Shown here: positions 8,258-15,829 of the stretch, one piece after another | Numbering within the stretch: position 1 is the first letter of the stretch | How the letters are laid out: each line of letters opens with the position of its first letter | NCBI RefSeq assembly: GCF_017916475.1 | Contig: NZ_JAFMTB010000002.1 | Span: 1-64,000, forward strand | Origin: Patulibacter sp. SYSU D01012 | GTDB lineage: Bacteria > Actinomycetota > Thermoleophilia > Solirubrobacterales > Solirubrobacteraceae | Length of the DNA: 64,000 nt | Reading direction: 5' to 3' | The notes under the pieces: generated by a model | The model's database searches: none | Told to the model about the DNA's origin: nothing | What the model saw: the letters and a program-made list of their open reading frames with translations, nothing else | Made by a program: the position numbers and the translations under genes

Positions 8258-8986
8258 GTGATCCTGTACCCCGCCATCGACATCCTCGAGGGACAGGCCG
8301 TGCGCCTGGTCCGCGGCGACTTCGACGAGAGCACGGTCTACCGCGACAGCCCGCTCGAGGCGGCGCGGTCCTGGGTCGAGGCGGGCGCCCGCTTCCTGCA
8401 CCTCGTCGACCTGGACGGCGCCAAGAACGGCGAGCCGGCCCACCTCGACGAGCTCGCGCGCATCACGGAGGAGCTCGACGTGCCCGTGCAGTGGGGCGGT
8501 GGGCTGCGCTCGATCGAGGCCGTCCGCGAGGCGCTGCGCGCCGGCGCCGAGCGGGTCATCCTCGGCACCGCCGCCATCGACGACCCCGACTTCCTCGACT
8601 CCGTCCTGGGCGCCCACCGCGACCGCGTGATCGTGTCCGTCGACACCCGTGGCGGCAAGGTCGCCACGAAGGGCTGGGTCGAGACGACCGGCATCGACGG
8701 CACCGAGGCCATCAAGCGCCTGCAGCAGCGCGGCGTGCGCCGGTTCGTCTACACGAACGCCGACCGCGACGGCCTGGAGCAGGGGCCGGACATGGACGAG
8801 GTGCGCCGCGTGGCGCAGGCCGTCCGCGGGTCGTGGATCTTCTCCGGCGGCATCGGCACGACCGAGCACCTGCGGGAGCTGGCGAACGCCCGCCTGGTCA
8901 ACCTGGGCGGCGTCATCACCGGCAAGGCGCTGTACGAGAAGCGCTTCACCATCGCGGAGGGCCACGCCGCCCTCCAGGTCCGCTAG
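8258..8986 (+). CDS. hisA: ProFAR isomerase
   Basis: HisA is the (beta-alpha)8 enzyme that isomerises ProFAR by an Amadori rearrangement. The 242-residue protein starts ILYPAIDILEGQAVRLV with the catalytic Asp of the first strand; the second phosphate/acid motif is TNADRDGLEQGPDMD, in which the RDG Asp is kept although the usual TDI has become TNA. FSGGIGT and GKALYEKRF complete the second phosphate site. LVDLDGAKNGEP is more like ordinary HisA than the dual-function PriA of many actinobacteria, but PriA activity cannot be excluded. The GTG start follows hisH by 7 nt. Confidence 0.92.
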   Translation: MILYPAIDILEGQAVRLVRGDFDESTVYRDSPLEAARSWVEAGARFLHLVDLDGAKNGEPAHLDELARITEELDVPVQWGGGLRSIEAVREALRAGAERVILGTAAIDDPDFLDSVLGAHRDRVIVSVDTRGGKVATKGWVETTGIDGTEAIKRLQQRGVRRFVYTNADRDGLEQGPDMDEVRRVAQAVRGSWIFSGGIGTTEHLRELANARLVNLGGVITGKALYEKRFTIAEGHAALQVR

Positions 8987-9004
8987 GCGGCCGGGCGGCC
9001 AGCG

Positions 9005-9787
9005 ATGCACCTCAAGCGCGTCATCCCCTGCCTGGACGTCGACGGCGGCCGGGTGGTGAAGGGCACGAACTTCGTCGGGCTGCGCGACGCGGGAGATCCC
9101 GTCGAGCTGGCGGCGCGCTACGACGCCGAGGGCGCCGACGAGCTGGTCTTCCTCGACATCACCGCCACGAGCGACGCCCGCGAGACGATCGTCGACCTGG
9201 CGCGCCGCACCGCCGACGAGGTCTTCGTCCCGTTCACGATCGGCGGCGGCATCCGCTCGGTCGCCGACGCGCAGGCCGTGCTCGACGCCGGCGCCGACAA
9301 GGTCGCCGTCAACTCCGCGGCGGTGAAGCGCCCCGAGCTGCTGACCGAGCTCGCCGACCGCTTCGGCGCGCAGTGCGTCGTCCTGGCGATCGACGCCAAG
9401 GGCGTGCCCGCACCCGTCGAGGGCGACCCGTGGGAGGTCTTCGTCGCCGGCGGCCGCACCCCGACCGGCCGCGGGGCGGTCGCGTGGGCGCGCGAGGCCG
9501 TCGAGCGCGGCGCGGGGGAGATCCTGCTGACGTCGATGGACGGCGACGGCACGACGTCCGGCTACGAGCTCGGGCTCACCCGGGCGGTCGCCGAGGCGGT
9601 CCCCGTCCCCGTCATCGCCTCCGGCGGCGCCGGCACGCTCGACCACCTGGTCGAGGCGCTCGACGCGGGGGCCGACGCCGCCCTCGCCGCGTCGATCTTC
9701 CACTTCGGCACGTACTCCATCGCGCAGGCGAAGGAGCGCATCGCCGCTGCGGGCATCCCGGTGCGGCCGATCACGCCGGCCGCCTGA
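9005..9787 (+). CDS. hisF: Imidazole glycerol phosphate synthase, cyclase subunit
   Basis: HisF is the (beta-alpha)8 partner of HisH; it joins ammonia with PRFAR to give imidazole glycerol phosphate and AICAR. The 260-residue protein has [16 protein letters not shown] with the first catalytic Asp, [17 protein letters not shown] with the second Asp, and [20 protein letters not shown]. Length and motifs are complete. It is the last gene of the his operon, 18 nt after hisA; hisC, hisI and hisE are not in the window. Confidence 0.95.
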   Translation: MHLKRVIPCLDVDGGRVVKGTNFVGLRDAGDPVELAARYDAEGADELVFLDITATSDARETIVDLARRTADEVFVPFTIGGGIRSVADAQAVLDAGADKVAVNSAAVKRPELLTELADRFGAQCVVLAIDAKGVPAPVEGDPWEVFVAGGRTPTGRGAVAWAREAVERGAGEILLTSMDGDGTTSGYELGLTRAVAEAVPVPVIASGGAGTLDHLVEALDAGADAALAASIFHFGTYSIAQAKERIAAAGIPVRPITPAA

Positions 9788-9793
9788 GCGGCC

Positions 9794-9818
9794 GTGGGGC
9801 GCCGCCGCGGCGCCCCAC
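9794..9818. terminator. Hairpin at the end of the his operon
   Basis: A perfect 10-bp stem (GTGGGGCGCC / GGCGCCCCAC) with a 5-nt loop begins 6 nt after the hisF stop codon. There is no U-tract. It lies between hisF and the convergent beta-propeller gene and may serve both. Confidence 0.55.
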
Positions 9819-9908
9819 GAAGCCGGGGGCGCCCCGCGGCCGGTCGCCCGGGCCGGCGCCCGCGACCGCCTTCGGCGGGGCGCGGCGCGGCGGCTCGGGG
9901 TCGCCGGC

Positions 9909-11261
9909 TCAGCCGCGCCGGGCGGCCTTCGCGCGGCGCAGCGAGCGCACGTCCCGGCGCGCCTGGGCCGACGGCACCAGGTGGTACAGGCTGGTGTACG
10001 TGTTGACGTACAGGCGCCGGCCGTCCGAGATGCCGGGGTCGAACGCGCCAGAGCGGTGCGTGTAGACCAGCGCGCCGTCGCGGGCGCGGCGGATGCCGAG
10101 CGCCTTGCGGCCCAGGTTGGCGTACATGACCAGGTCGCCCACCACGGTCACCCCGCCCGAGATCTTGCCGCCGAGATCGCGGCTCCAGCGGCTGCGCCCC
10201 GACCGGGCGTCGAGGGCGTAGAGGGTGCCGCCGTACGAGCCGACGAACACCGTGGCGCCCTTGCCGCGCACCGGCGCGACCGCCGGCGCCGAGTACACGT
10301 AGCCGTCCGTGCGGCGACGCCACGCGATCCGGCCGGTGCGCTCGCCGACCGCGGACACGGAGCGGTCCACGCTGCCCACGAACACGCGGCCGTACGCGAC
10401 CGAGGGGGTGCTGTAGAGGCGGCCGCCGACCGTCGTCACCCAGCGCTTGCGGCCGCTCGACAGCCAGATCGCGTGCAGACGGCCCCCGTAGTCGCCGACG
10501 AACAGGGTGTTGCCGTCGCGGGCGACCGCGGCCTTCACCGGCGCGCCCGCGCGGTAGCGCCACGCGACGCGGCCCGACGCCCGGCCGACCGCCAGGACGT
10601 CGCCGTCCTCGGTGCCGAAGATCACCTGATCCTTCGTCAGCAGCGGCGAGGACTCCGAGCGGCCGGCCAGGCGCAGGCGCCAGCGGACGTGGCCGTTGCG
10701 GCTGCGCAGCGCGACGAGCTGCCCGCCCCTCGCGCCGCGGCCGCGCTTGAGGACCGTCGCGTACACCCGGCCGTCGCCGCAGGCGGGGGAGGAGGCCGCC
10801 AGGCGGCCGACCCGCCGCGACCAGACGGTCCGGCCCGTCCGGCGGTCGACCGCGCGGAGGATGCCGTCGTTGCGCAGCAGGAACAGCCGGTCGCCGCACA
10901 GCACCGGCGGGAACTCGAGCAGCACCCGGCCCGTGTTCCCCCACCGCTCGCGCAGCGGCGGGCGGATCGGCGCGGCGCCGGCGAACGGCAGGTAGCGGGT
11001 GCGCTGGGCGTTCCCGCCGTACATCGGCCAGTCCGCCCCGTCGTCGTACGTGTCGCGCGCGTCGACCGGCGCCCGCTGCGCGGTCGTCGTCTCGGGCGCC
11101 GCCGCGTCGAACTCCACGTCCGGGTTGGAGATCTCGCTCGGCCCCCGCAGGCGGTGCCAGGCCGCGAGGCCGCCGACGAGCAGGGCGACGAGGACGAGCA
11201 CGCCCGCGCACCCGAAGAGGGCACGCGGACGCCGCGGGCGGTTCAGCGGGAGGCCGGCCAT
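9909..11261 (-). CDS. Membrane-anchored PQQ-like beta-propeller protein
   Basis: The 450-residue protein begins with a basic N-terminus and one membrane segment (about residues 14-34), then a linker and a seven- or eight-bladed propeller of the PQQ-binding-like/BamB type, outside the membrane. Blades show the recurrent pattern of W(R/S)R followed by SSP and G.VY or DG.L.A(V/L)D..(T/S)G, for example GILRAVDRRTGRTVWSRR and GTLYALDARSGRSRWSRD. No catalytic residues for PQQ chemistry were recognised; a scaffold or binding role is more likely. It starts 24 nt from the divergent tRNA nucleotidyltransferase gene, with -10 TACCCT 6 nt before the ATG. Confidence 0.8.
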   Translation of the reverse strand: MAGLPLNRPRRPRALFGCAGVLVLVALLVGGLAAWHRLRGPSEISNPDVEFDAAAPETTTAQRAPVDARDTYDDGADWPMYGGNAQRTRYLPFAGAAPIRPPLRERWGNTGRVLLEFPPVLCGDRLFLLRNDGILRAVDRRTGRTVWSRRVGRLAASSPACGDGRVYATVLKRGRGARGGQLVALRSRNGHVRWRLRLAGRSESSPLLTKDQVIFGTEDGDVLAVGRASGRVAWRYRAGAPVKAAVARDGNTLFVGDYGGRLHAIWLSSGRKRWVTTVGGRLYSTPSVAYGRVFVGSVDRSVSAVGERTGRIAWRRRTDGYVYSAPAVAPVRGKGATVFVGSYGGTLYALDARSGRSRWSRDLGGKISGGVTVVGDLVMYANLGRKALGIRRARDGALVYTHRSGAFDPGISDGRRLYVNTYTSLYHLVPSAQARRDVRSLRRAKAARRG

Positions 11262-11285
11262 CGGGACAGGGTACGGTCCGGGGAC
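11262..11285. promoter_or_regulatory. Bidirectional promoter with two overlapping -10 elements
   Basis: The whole 24-nt gap between two divergent genes holds a reverse-strand TACCCT (11273-11268, 6 nt before the propeller ATG) and a forward TACGGT (11272-11277, 8 nt before the GTG at 11286). The two hexamers share the TA pair at 11272-11273. Both genes would give leaderless or nearly leaderless mRNA. Confidence 0.5.
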
Positions 11286-12626
11286 GTGCTAGCCCGCCGT
11301 TCCTCCGCCCCGACGCCCGCCGACGCCGTCGACGCGCTGCGGCGCCTGCCGGCGGCGCGCCGGCTGCTCGAGGCCGCCGCGGGCCGGGAGGACGTGTGGG
11401 TCGTCGGCGGCGCGGTCCGCGACCTGCTGCTCGGGCGCGCGCCGCACGAGCTCGACGTCGTCGTCGTCGGGCCGCCCGACGACCTGCTGCCGCGCCTGGG
11501 GCCGGTCGTCGCCCGCCACGAGCGCTTCGGCACCGCCACGGTCGAGGCGCAGCCCGGGGTCCGCTACGACGTCGCCCGCGCGCGGCGCGAGACGTACCCG
11601 CGGCCCGGGGCGCTCCCCGAGGTCGCGTGGGTCGGGGCGATCGAGGACGACCTGGGCCGGCGGGACGTGTCCGTCAACGCGATCGCCGTCCGGCCGGCCG
11701 ACGGAACGTGGGCGGCGGTGCCGGGCGCGCTGGACGACCTGCGCGCCGGCGTGCTGCGCGTCCTGCACGACGCGTCCTTCCGTGACGACCCCACCCGCGT
11801 GTGGCGCGTCGCCCGGTACGCCGGTCGCCTGGGCTTCGCCGTCGGGTCCCGCACCCGCGAGCTGGCGGGCGCCGCCGACCCGTTCGCGATCTCGGGCGCG
11901 CGCCACGGCAGCGAGCTGCGCCTCGCGCTGCGCGAGCCCGACCCCGAGCGCGTGCTGGCCACCCTGCAGGGGCTGAACGCGCGCTTCCTGCCGCCGGGCT
12001 TCGACCCCGCGCCGCGCGGGGTGGACGAGGCGCTCGCGCTGCTGCCCGTCGGCGCCCGCGCCGACCTCGTGCGCCTGGCCGCCTGCTGCGCCGCCGTCGC
12101 GCTGCCGCACCTGCTCCCGTGGCTGCAGGACCTGGGGTTCACGGCGGCGGAGCGCGAGATCGTCGGGGCCGGCTCGCGCGCCGTCACCGGGTCGCCGCTG
12201 CGGGCCGCGCGCACGCCCGCCGAGATCCACCGCGCGGCGTCGGGCGCGCCCGACGAGGTCGTCGCCCTGGCCGGCGGCCCGAACGCGCGCCGCTGGTTCG
12301 ACGGCCTGCGCGACGTCCGCCTGACCATCGACGGCAACGACCTGCGCCGCGCCGGCGTGCCGGCCGGGCCCGCGCTCGGGGCGCGGCTGCGGCGGGCGCT
12401 CGACGCCAAGCTCGACGGCCGCCTGGACCCGGCGCTCCCCGCGCCCGAGGCGGAGCTGGCGGCCGCGCTCGCCGACGGGCCGGAGGACGCCGCGCCGACG
12501 TCAGGCCCGGCGCCGGGCGGCGCCACCGCGGGCGCGGCGACGGCACCGGCCGGGCCGGCGCGCGATGCTTCACGCCCCGGCACCCGGCCGGGAGCACCGG
12601 ACGGCACGGAGGGGACACGTGGTTGA
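11286..12626 (+). CDS. CCA tRNA nucleotidyltransferase / poly(A) polymerase family protein
   Basis: Members of this family add CCA (or parts of it) to tRNA 3' ends. The 446-residue protein has the nucleotidyltransferase core: WVVGGAVRDLLLGR, then HELDVVV where the metal-binding pair is usually DxD but reads E-L-D here, RRDVSVNAIAV, and the tRNA-binding segment DPTRVWRVARYAGRLGF. There is no HD domain; the last 60 residues are Ala/Pro/Gly-rich. The Glu-for-Asp change leaves full activity uncertain. The GTG start at 11286 is set by a -10 element just upstream. Its end overlaps the yggS start by 8 nt. Confidence 0.75.
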   Translation: MLARRSSAPTPADAVDALRRLPAARRLLEAAAGREDVWVVGGAVRDLLLGRAPHELDVVVVGPPDDLLPRLGPVVARHERFGTATVEAQPGVRYDVARARRETYPRPGALPEVAWVGAIEDDLGRRDVSVNAIAVRPADGTWAAVPGALDDLRAGVLRVLHDASFRDDPTRVWRVARYAGRLGFAVGSRTRELAGAADPFAISGARHGSELRLALREPDPERVLATLQGLNARFLPPGFDPAPRGVDEALALLPVGARADLVRLAACCAAVALPHLLPWLQDLGFTAAEREIVGAGSRAVTGSPLRAARTPAEIHRAASGAPDEVVALAGGPNARRWFDGLRDVRLTIDGNDLRRAGVPAGPALGARLRRALDAKLDGRLDPALPAPEAELAAALADGPEDAAPTSGPAPGGATAGAATAPAGPARDASRPGTRPGAPDGTEGTRG

Positions 12627-13293
12627 GCTGATCGAACGGATCGACCCGCGCGCGGTGGCGACGCGCCTGGAGGAGGTGCGCGGACGCATCGCCGCCGCCT
12701 GCGCCCGCGCGGACCGCGACCCCGCCGAGGTGGACGTCCTCGTCGCGACGAAGTACCTCGTCGCCGACCAGGTGCCGCTGCTCGCCGACGCCGGCGTCCG
12801 CATCGCCGGCGAGAACCGCGTCCAGTCCCTCGTCGAGAAGGTCGCGCTCCCTGGCGCCGAGCGGCTGCGCTGGGAGTTCATCGGCCACCTGCAGTCGCGG
12901 AAGGTGCCCGACGTGCTGCCGCACGTCTCGCGCATCCACTCCGTCTGCAGCGACAGCGTGCTGGCGCGCCTGGAGCGCCACCGCGACCTCGCGCGGCCCG
13001 AGCTGGACGTCCTGATCGAGGTGAACGTCAGCGGCGAGGACGCCAAGAGCGGCATCGCCCCGGACGCGCTCGACGACGTCATCGCCCGCTGCCCCGTCCC
13101 CGTCGCGGGCCTGATGACGATGCCGCCGGCGGCGTCGACCCCCGAGGACAGCCGCCGCTGGTTCGCGATGCTGCGCGACCTCGCCGCGGTCCGCGACCTG
13201 CGGGTCCTGTCCATGGGCACCACCCAGGACTTCGAGGTGGCCGTCGAGGAGGGCGCCACCGTCGTCCGCCTGGGGTCCGTCCTGCTCCGCTGA
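12619..13293 (+). CDS. yggS: PLP homeostasis protein, YggS/PROSC family
   Basis: YggS-family proteins are single-domain, alanine-racemase-fold PLP carriers that keep pyridoxal phosphate and amino-acid pools balanced. The 224-residue protein shows the PLP-lysine strand VDVLVATKYL, GENRVQS, the family motif WEFIGHLQSRK, EVNVSGEDAKSG and the phosphate site SMGTTQDFEVAVEEGATVVRLGS, written here only in part. GTG 12619 has a GGAGGGGA ribosome site 4 nt upstream. Its place before sepF is the normal actinobacterial arrangement. Confidence 0.9.
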   Translation: MVELIERIDPRAVATRLEEVRGRIAAACARADRDPAEVDVLVATKYLVADQVPLLADAGVRIAGENRVQSLVEKVALPGAERLRWEFIGHLQSRKVPDVLPHVSRIHSVCSDSVLARLERHRDLARPELDVLIEVNVSGEDAKSGIAPDALDDVIARCPVPVAGLMTMPPAASTPEDSRRWFAMLRDLAAVRDLRVLSMGTTQDFEVAVEEGATVVRLGSVLLR

Positions 13294-13386
13294 CCGTCCA
13301 CCCCGGGCCCCGGCACCGGCGGCCCCGCCCACGGGTTCGCGACCGCGGGAAGGAACCGGGGCGCCGTGGGAGAATCACTGGCCGTC

Positions 13387-13953
13387 ATGGCCTTCCGCGA
13401 CGCTTGGCACAAGGTGCTCGTGTACTTCGCTCTCGCCGAGGAGCGCGATCCGTACGACGACGCCTACGACGACGAACCGGAGTACGACGACCGGCGTCCG
13501 CGCGAGCGCGTCCGGGAGCCCGTGCCCGAGGTGACGCCCGTGCGCCGCATCGACCGCGCACGCCGGCGGCGGGAGGACTTCGACGACATCTTCAGCGGCG
13601 ACGACCCCGCCCCGCGCGGCGGCTCGCACCTGCGGCCCGTCGGCGGCGGCGCCGCGGCGCGCCAGGCCCCCCGCGACGTGCGCGTGCACCTCGTGCTGCC
13701 CAAGTCGTTCAACGACGCGCAGCAGATCGCGGACCGCTTCAAGGACGGCATCCCCGTCGTCATCAACCTGCAGACCTCGGACACCGACCTGGCCAAGCGG
13801 CTGATCGACTTCGCGTCCGGCCTGACCTACGCCCTCGACGGCGGCATGCAGCGGATCGCCGACAAGGTCTTCATGCTCACGCCCGCCAACGTGTCGATCT
13901 CGGCCGAGGAGCGCGCGCAGCTGATCGAGAAGGGCTTCTTCAACCAGAGCTGA
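13387..13953 (+). CDS. sepF: Cell division protein SepF
   Basis: SepF tethers FtsZ to the membrane and helps assemble the septum. The 188-residue protein has an N-terminal amphipathic helix (MAFRDAWHKVLVYFALAEE) for membrane binding, an acidic, Arg-rich linker (about residues 20-90) and the folded SepF domain from VRVHLVLPKSFNDAQQIAD to KVFMLTPANVSIS near the C-terminus. ATG 13387 is preferred over the in-frame GTG 13366 because the membrane helix starts there; GGGAGA lies about 12 nt upstream. Confidence 0.92.
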   Translation: MAFRDAWHKVLVYFALAEERDPYDDAYDDEPEYDDRRPRERVREPVPEVTPVRRIDRARRRREDFDDIFSGDDPAPRGGSHLRPVGGGAAARQAPRDVRVHLVLPKSFNDAQQIADRFKDGIPVVINLQTSDTDLAKRLIDFASGLTYALDGGMQRIADKVFMLTPANVSISAEERAQLIEKGFFNQS

Positions 13954-13960
13954 GGGGATG

Positions 13961-14179
13961 GGGCCGGGTCCCGCCCCGAGCGTCGCGGGTTCGGTGCGTG
14001 GTTCGGGGTGGCGGGGCTCGGGGCACCCGGAGGGGGCCGGGTCCCGCCCCGAGCGTCGCGGGTTCGGTGCGTGGTTCGGGGTGGCGGGGCTCGGGGCACC
14101 CGGATGGGGCCGGGTCCCGCCCCGAGCGTCTTGGGTTCGGGGCGCGGTCGGGGGTGGCGAGGCTCGGGGCACCCGGAGG
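13961..14179. repeat. Three tandem copies of a 73-bp hairpin-forming repeat
   Basis: Between sepF and proC the sequence repeats with an exact 73-bp period (13961, 14034, 14107), followed by a degenerate fourth beginning. Copies 1 and 2 are nearly identical; the third has diverged. At each junction a nested hairpin forms, e.g. 14016-14054: arms GCTCGGGGC / GCCCCGAGC outside and ACCCGG / CCGGGT inside; the same recurs at 14089-14127. All frames through the repeat are Gly/Arg/Pro-rich and it is not coding. Confidence 0.85.
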
Positions 14180-14239
14180 GGGCCAGGCCCCGGAGAGCGC
14201 CTTCGTCCAGGGGCGGGGTGGGGGACGGCGGCGGACCGG

Positions 14240-14245
14240 TACCGT
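14240..14245 (+). promoter_or_regulatory. -10 element TACCGT upstream of proC
   Basis: TACCGT lies 12 nt before the proC ATG, just after the 73-bp repeats, and would give a leader of about 5 nt. No Shine-Dalgarno sequence and no clear -35 are visible. Confidence 0.4.
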
Positions 14246-14257
14246 TCGTCGTCGCAC

Positions 14258-15019
14258 ATGCGTCTCGGATTCCTTGGATCGGGCAACATGGCCTCCGCCC
14301 TGGCGCGGGGCATCGGGGAGCCGGTGCTCTGCTACGACCCGGTCGCCGAGCGCGCCCGGGCCCTCGCGGAGGAGACCGGCGGGGAGGCCGTGCCCGACGG
14401 CCGGACCCTCGCCGAGCGGGCCGACGTCGTCGTCCTGGGCCACAAGCCCGGGCAGCTGGAGGACGCGGCGCGCGAGGCCGGCGCCGCGAAGGCCGTCGTC
14501 TCCATCCTCGGCGGCGTCGGCACCGAGGCGCTCCGCGCCGCCTACCCCGGGCGCCCCGTCGTCCGCCTGATGCCGAACACGCCCGCCGGCGTCGGCAAGG
14601 GCGTCATCGCCGTCGCCGTCGAGCCCGGCGGCGTGCCCGCGGACGAGCGCGAGGTGCGGGAGGGCGTGCTGGCGCTGCTGTGCCGCTGCGCCGAGGTCGT
14701 CGAGCTGCCCGAGGCGCAGATGGCCGCCGCGACGGCCGTCTTCGGCGTGCTGCCCGCGTACGTGAGCCTGTTCGCCGAGGCGACGGTCGACGCCGCCGTC
14801 CGCCACGGCATGTCGCCGCAGGACGCCGGCCGCATGGTCGCCGCCGGCATCGAGGGCTCCGCCGCCCTGCTCGCCGCGCAGGGGCACGACACCCTCGCCG
14901 TGCGCCGCGGCGTGACCTCGCCCGGCGGCTCGACCGCCCGCGGCCTGCGCGCGCTCGACCGCGGCGGCCTGCGCGAGGCCGTGCAGGACGCGTTCGACGC
15001 CGTGGTGGACGCCTCGTGA
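14258..15019 (+). CDS. proC: Pyrroline-5-carboxylate reductase
   Basis: ProC reduces pyrroline-5-carboxylate to proline with NAD(P)H. The 253-residue protein opens with the Rossmann motif MRLGFLGSGNMASALARG, has RLMPNTPAGVGKG at the substrate site, and near the C-terminus the family signature VRRGVTSPGGSTARGLRAL. Length is normal. The start is the only one that gives the complete nucleotide-binding strand. It leads the overlapping chain proC-yggT-lspA-rluD. Confidence 0.93.
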   Translation: MRLGFLGSGNMASALARGIGEPVLCYDPVAERARALAEETGGEAVPDGRTLAERADVVVLGHKPGQLEDAAREAGAAKAVVSILGGVGTEALRAAYPGRPVVRLMPNTPAGVGKGVIAVAVEPGGVPADEREVREGVLALLCRCAEVVELPEAQMAAATAVFGVLPAYVSLFAEATVDAAVRHGMSPQDAGRMVAAGIEGSAALLAAQGHDTLAVRRGVTSPGGSTARGLRALDRGGLREAVQDAFDAVVDAS

Positions 15020-15327
15020 CCGGCCTGCTCGTCCTGGCGACGGCCCGCACCCAGGCCGCCGACTTCCTCCAGGCGCTCATCCAGGTCTACGCGCTGCTCA
15101 TCGTCGCGTGGGTGCTCGTCTCGCTCGTCCAGAGCGCCGGCGTGCGCATCCCCTACAACACGTTCACGAGCACCGTCCTGCGCTTCCTCGGCGACGCCGT
15201 CGAGCCGTACGTCGGGCTCTTCCGGCGCATCCTGCCGACGCTCGGGCCGTTCGACCTGTCGCCGCTCGTCGCGCTGCTCGTCCTGCAGGTCGTCGGCCAG
15301 GTGGTGGTGAACGTTGTCGCCGGCTGA
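15016..15327 (+). CDS. yggT: YggT family membrane protein
   Basis: A 103-residue protein with two hydrophobic stretches (about residues 15-40 and 75-100) around the YggT pattern IPYNTFTSTVLRFLGDAVEPYVGLFRRILP and DLSPLVALLVLQ, quoted in part. The family has an unclear role, linked to cell-envelope or osmotic functions; it usually sits between sepF and divIVA. Here lspA follows directly and no divIVA gene is present. GTG 15016 overlaps the proC stop as GTGA. Confidence 0.85.
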   Translation: MTGLLVLATARTQAADFLQALIQVYALLIVAWVLVSLVQSAGVRIPYNTFTSTVLRFLGDAVEPYVGLFRRILPTLGPFDLSPLVALLVLQVVGQVVVNVVAG

Positions 15328-15829
15328 CGCCCGCGCCGGCCGGCTCGCGGTCCGTCGCGTCGCCGCCGTCGCCGTCCTCGTCCTGGTCCTCGACCAGCTG
15401 ACGAAGCGGCTCGTCGTCGAGGCGATCCCCCGGGGCGGCTCCGAGACGATCCTGCCGTTCCTCGACCTGGTGCACGTCCGCAACGAGGGCGTCGCGTTCT
15501 CGAGCTTCGCCGGGCAGCCCTGGATCGTCGGCCTGCTAGTCCTCGGCGCCCTCGGCGCCCTCACGTACTGGTTCGTGCGCAACCGCAGCGTCCGCTACGC
15601 CTGGCTCGCCGCCGGGATGCTCGCCGGCGGCGCCGTCGGCAACGTCCTCGACCGGCTCATCGAGGGCGCGGTCATCGACTTCATCAAGCCCCCGAACTGG
15701 CCCGCCTTCAACCTGGCCGACTGCTCCATCGTGCTCGGCATGGTGGTCCTCGTCGTCGTCGTCGAGCTGGAGAACCGCCGCACGACCCGCGAGGACGGCC
15801 GGCGCGACGCCCGGCCGCAGCGCGGATGA
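15314..15829 (+). CDS. lspA: Lipoprotein signal peptidase
   Basis: LspA is the membrane aspartyl protease that removes signal peptides from diacylated prolipoproteins. The 171-residue protein has four membrane segments and the conserved boxes LDQLTKRLV, VHVRNEGVAFS, GGAVGNVLDRL with the first catalytic Asp, and AFNLADCSI with the second. The start is a TTG at 15314, 14 nt inside yggT; GTG codons nearby are out of frame. A short Arg-rich tail follows the last helix. The stop overlaps the rluD start (ATGA). Confidence 0.93.
   Translation: MSPADARAGRLAVRRVAAVAVLVLVLDQLTKRLVVEAIPRGGSETILPFLDLVHVRNEGVAFSSFAGQPWIVGLLVLGALGALTYWFVRNRSVRYAWLAAGMLAGGAVGNVLDRLIEGAVIDFIKPPNWPAFNLADCSIVLGMVVLVVVVELENRRTTREDGRRDARPQRG

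Noticed and set aside
8258-8986. HisA seemed to lack a catalytic Asp because TDI is TNA in the strand before the phosphate loop
   Set aside because: By comparison with HisF and HisA structures the catalytic acid is the Asp of the RDG triplet, which is present; only a non-catalytic position differs.
13954-14257. The 73-bp repeats as a coding repeat protein or as a CRISPR array
   Set aside because: All frames give Gly/Arg/Pro-rich chains that do not continue into a domain, 73 is not a multiple of 3, and there are no unique spacers between identical repeats.
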